From Giardia muris (lineage: Eukaryota; Fornicata; Diplomonadida; Hexamitidae), in assembly GCA_006247105.1 (NCBI GenBank), contig CM016925.1:1302001-1366000 (forward strand): a DNA stretch of 64,000 bases, written 5' to 3'. Under the pieces are notes generated by a model that was not told where the DNA came from, did no database searches, and worked only from the letters and a program-made list of their open reading frames with translations. The translations under genes were made by a program, and so were the position numbers. Positions 63,465-64,000 of the stretch are shown piece after piece (position 1 is the stretch's first letter; the number at the start of each line of letters is the position of its first letter).

Positions 63465-64000
63465 ATGAGCGAGCCTGCGCGCAAGACTGATAACTCCCCT
63501 CCCGTGCGGGCACTCCAGAAGGCACTCTCCAAGCTCGAGCTCTCGCCGGAGATCATAGAGCTCTGCAAGGAGGTCAAGAGCAACGAGGAGGCCGCCCTGA
63601 AGATACTCGATGCGCTCTTCCTTCTAGGGTCGGATGCGGCCAATGAGATCGATCGAGTCACGGGTCTAATGCCCCAGTTCGAGAAGGGCGAGTTCAAGGT
63701 GACCGCCGGGGAGCTCGCCGTAGGGTTCAATAAGCAGGATGAACCACTCGAGTACAAGGCCGCTAATGGCATATGGACAGTCGAAATTCGTATAACTGAC
63801 GATGAATCATCCCGTGAGGTCATTTTCCGCCATGAGAGTTGTCCCGAGAACTCCGAGAAGACTGTGATTAAAGAGACGAAGACGGCGACAGTTAAGTGCG
63901 CGTCGAGTGTCGTAACGGTCTGTGACAAGGCATGCTTCTGCTCGGACGCTCTTGTCCCCGTCGTAACCAACACTGATTCGGACTCTAACCAAGACTCGAC
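63465..64000 (+). CDS. Unknown protein, N-terminal part (runs off the right edge)
   Basis: An open frame from ATG 63465 (context CCTAATTAAAACTATG) continues to the end of the window, 178 residues visible. It starts MSEPARKTDNSPPVRALQKA, followed by a helical part (about 15-75; LELSPEIIELCKEVKSNEEA) and a beta-rich region (KGEFKVTAGELAVGFNKQ). A cluster of cysteines appears near 143-160. Third positions are G/C-rich at the start. I recognise no family. The AT-rich block before the ATG is a good promoter candidate. Confidence 0.65.
   Translation, partial: MSEPARKTDNSPPVRALQKALSKLELSPEIIELCKEVKSNEEAALKILDALFLLGSDAANEIDRVTGLMPQFEKGEFKVTAGELAVGFNKQDEPLEYKAANGIWTVEIRITDDESSREVIFRHESCPENSEKTVIKETKTATVKCASSVVTVCDKACFCSDALVPVVTNTDSDSNQDS

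Noticed and set aside
63419..63973. 185-residue upstream extension of the minus-strand gene ending at 60464
   Set aside because: It is antisense to the right-edge gene, Ser/Ala-rich in the manner of a shadow frame, and does not start with ATG.
1..64000. Introns, tRNAs, transposons, CRISPR arrays
   Set aside because: Every gene is accounted for by one open frame; I saw no Giardia-type splice sites, tRNA B boxes, transposase genes, terminal repeats or spaced direct repeats. A covariance or repeat search could still find short elements.

Overview
The window looks like nuclear DNA of a diplomonad of the Giardia type. The evidence is: intronless protein-coding genes on both strands; TAA, TAG and TGA all acting as stops (hexamitid diplomonads reassign TAA/TAG); polyadenylation motifs of the Giardia type AGTRAAY lying on or next to stop codons; ankyrin-repeat NEK-like kinases; and a cysteine-rich surface membrane protein. 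The species cannot be fixed from the sequence alone. Genes fill almost everything: only one gap exceeds 400 bp (58838-59246) and one more reaches about 300 bp (8163-8467). Neighbouring genes often touch or overlap by a few bases. I found no tRNA, rRNA, transposon, CRISPR array or intron.

Layout. 1-4310: the end of an unknown gene and a tail-to-tail pair of NEK/ankyrin pseudokinases. 4388-9730: a THUMP (TAN1-like) protein, two unknown proteins (one possibly clamp-like) and translation factor eEF1B-gamma. 9750-15994: an NDC80-like coiled-coil protein, an unknown coiled-coil protein, small ribosome-biogenesis factors (TSR2-like, Cgr1-like), the RNA polymerase III subunit RPC9 and a PP2A-type phosphatase. 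16096-22466: a 12-TM transporter-like protein, a small unknown protein, an adaptor mu subunit, a Dpy-30 protein and a high-cysteine membrane protein. 22488-35727: large unknown or coiled-coil proteins, an RRM protein resembling eIF4B/4H and a 1,855-residue orphan. 35756-44987: a condensin-II G2-like HEAT protein, CEP76, a third NEK/ankyrin pseudokinase and a membrane-anchored dynamin/EHD-like GTPase. 44997-57405: a UBE3A-like HECT ligase with an AZUL zinc finger, a DHX37-like DEAH helicase, a Spartan-like protease and a 1,538-residue orphan. 57398-64000: a small two-TM protein, ribosomal protein eL37, a CMGC kinase, Sua5, an orphan coiled-coil protein and the start of a gene that runs off the right edge.

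Several genes fit together by theme, though not as operons. Ribosome production and translation: TSR2-like, Cgr1-like, DHX37-like, eL37, eEF1B-gamma, the eIF4B-like protein, and the tRNA modifiers TAN1-like and Sua5. Chromosome and cytoskeleton: NDC80-like, CAP-G2-like, CEP76 and the pseudokinases. Membrane traffic: adaptor mu, the cysteine-rich protein with a dileucine tail, and the dynamin-like GTPase. Many start codons given here differ from the longest open frame, because the longest frame begins at a non-ATG codon or overlaps a divergent neighbour; the chosen ATG usually sits in an A/T-rich context.

The most unusual points are the architecture of gene borders (divergent ATGs 4 bp apart, convergent stops sharing bases, poly(A) signals built into stop codons), a cysteine-rich linker in eEF1B-gamma, SUMO-interaction-like motifs in the Spartan homologue, and several very large unassigned proteins.
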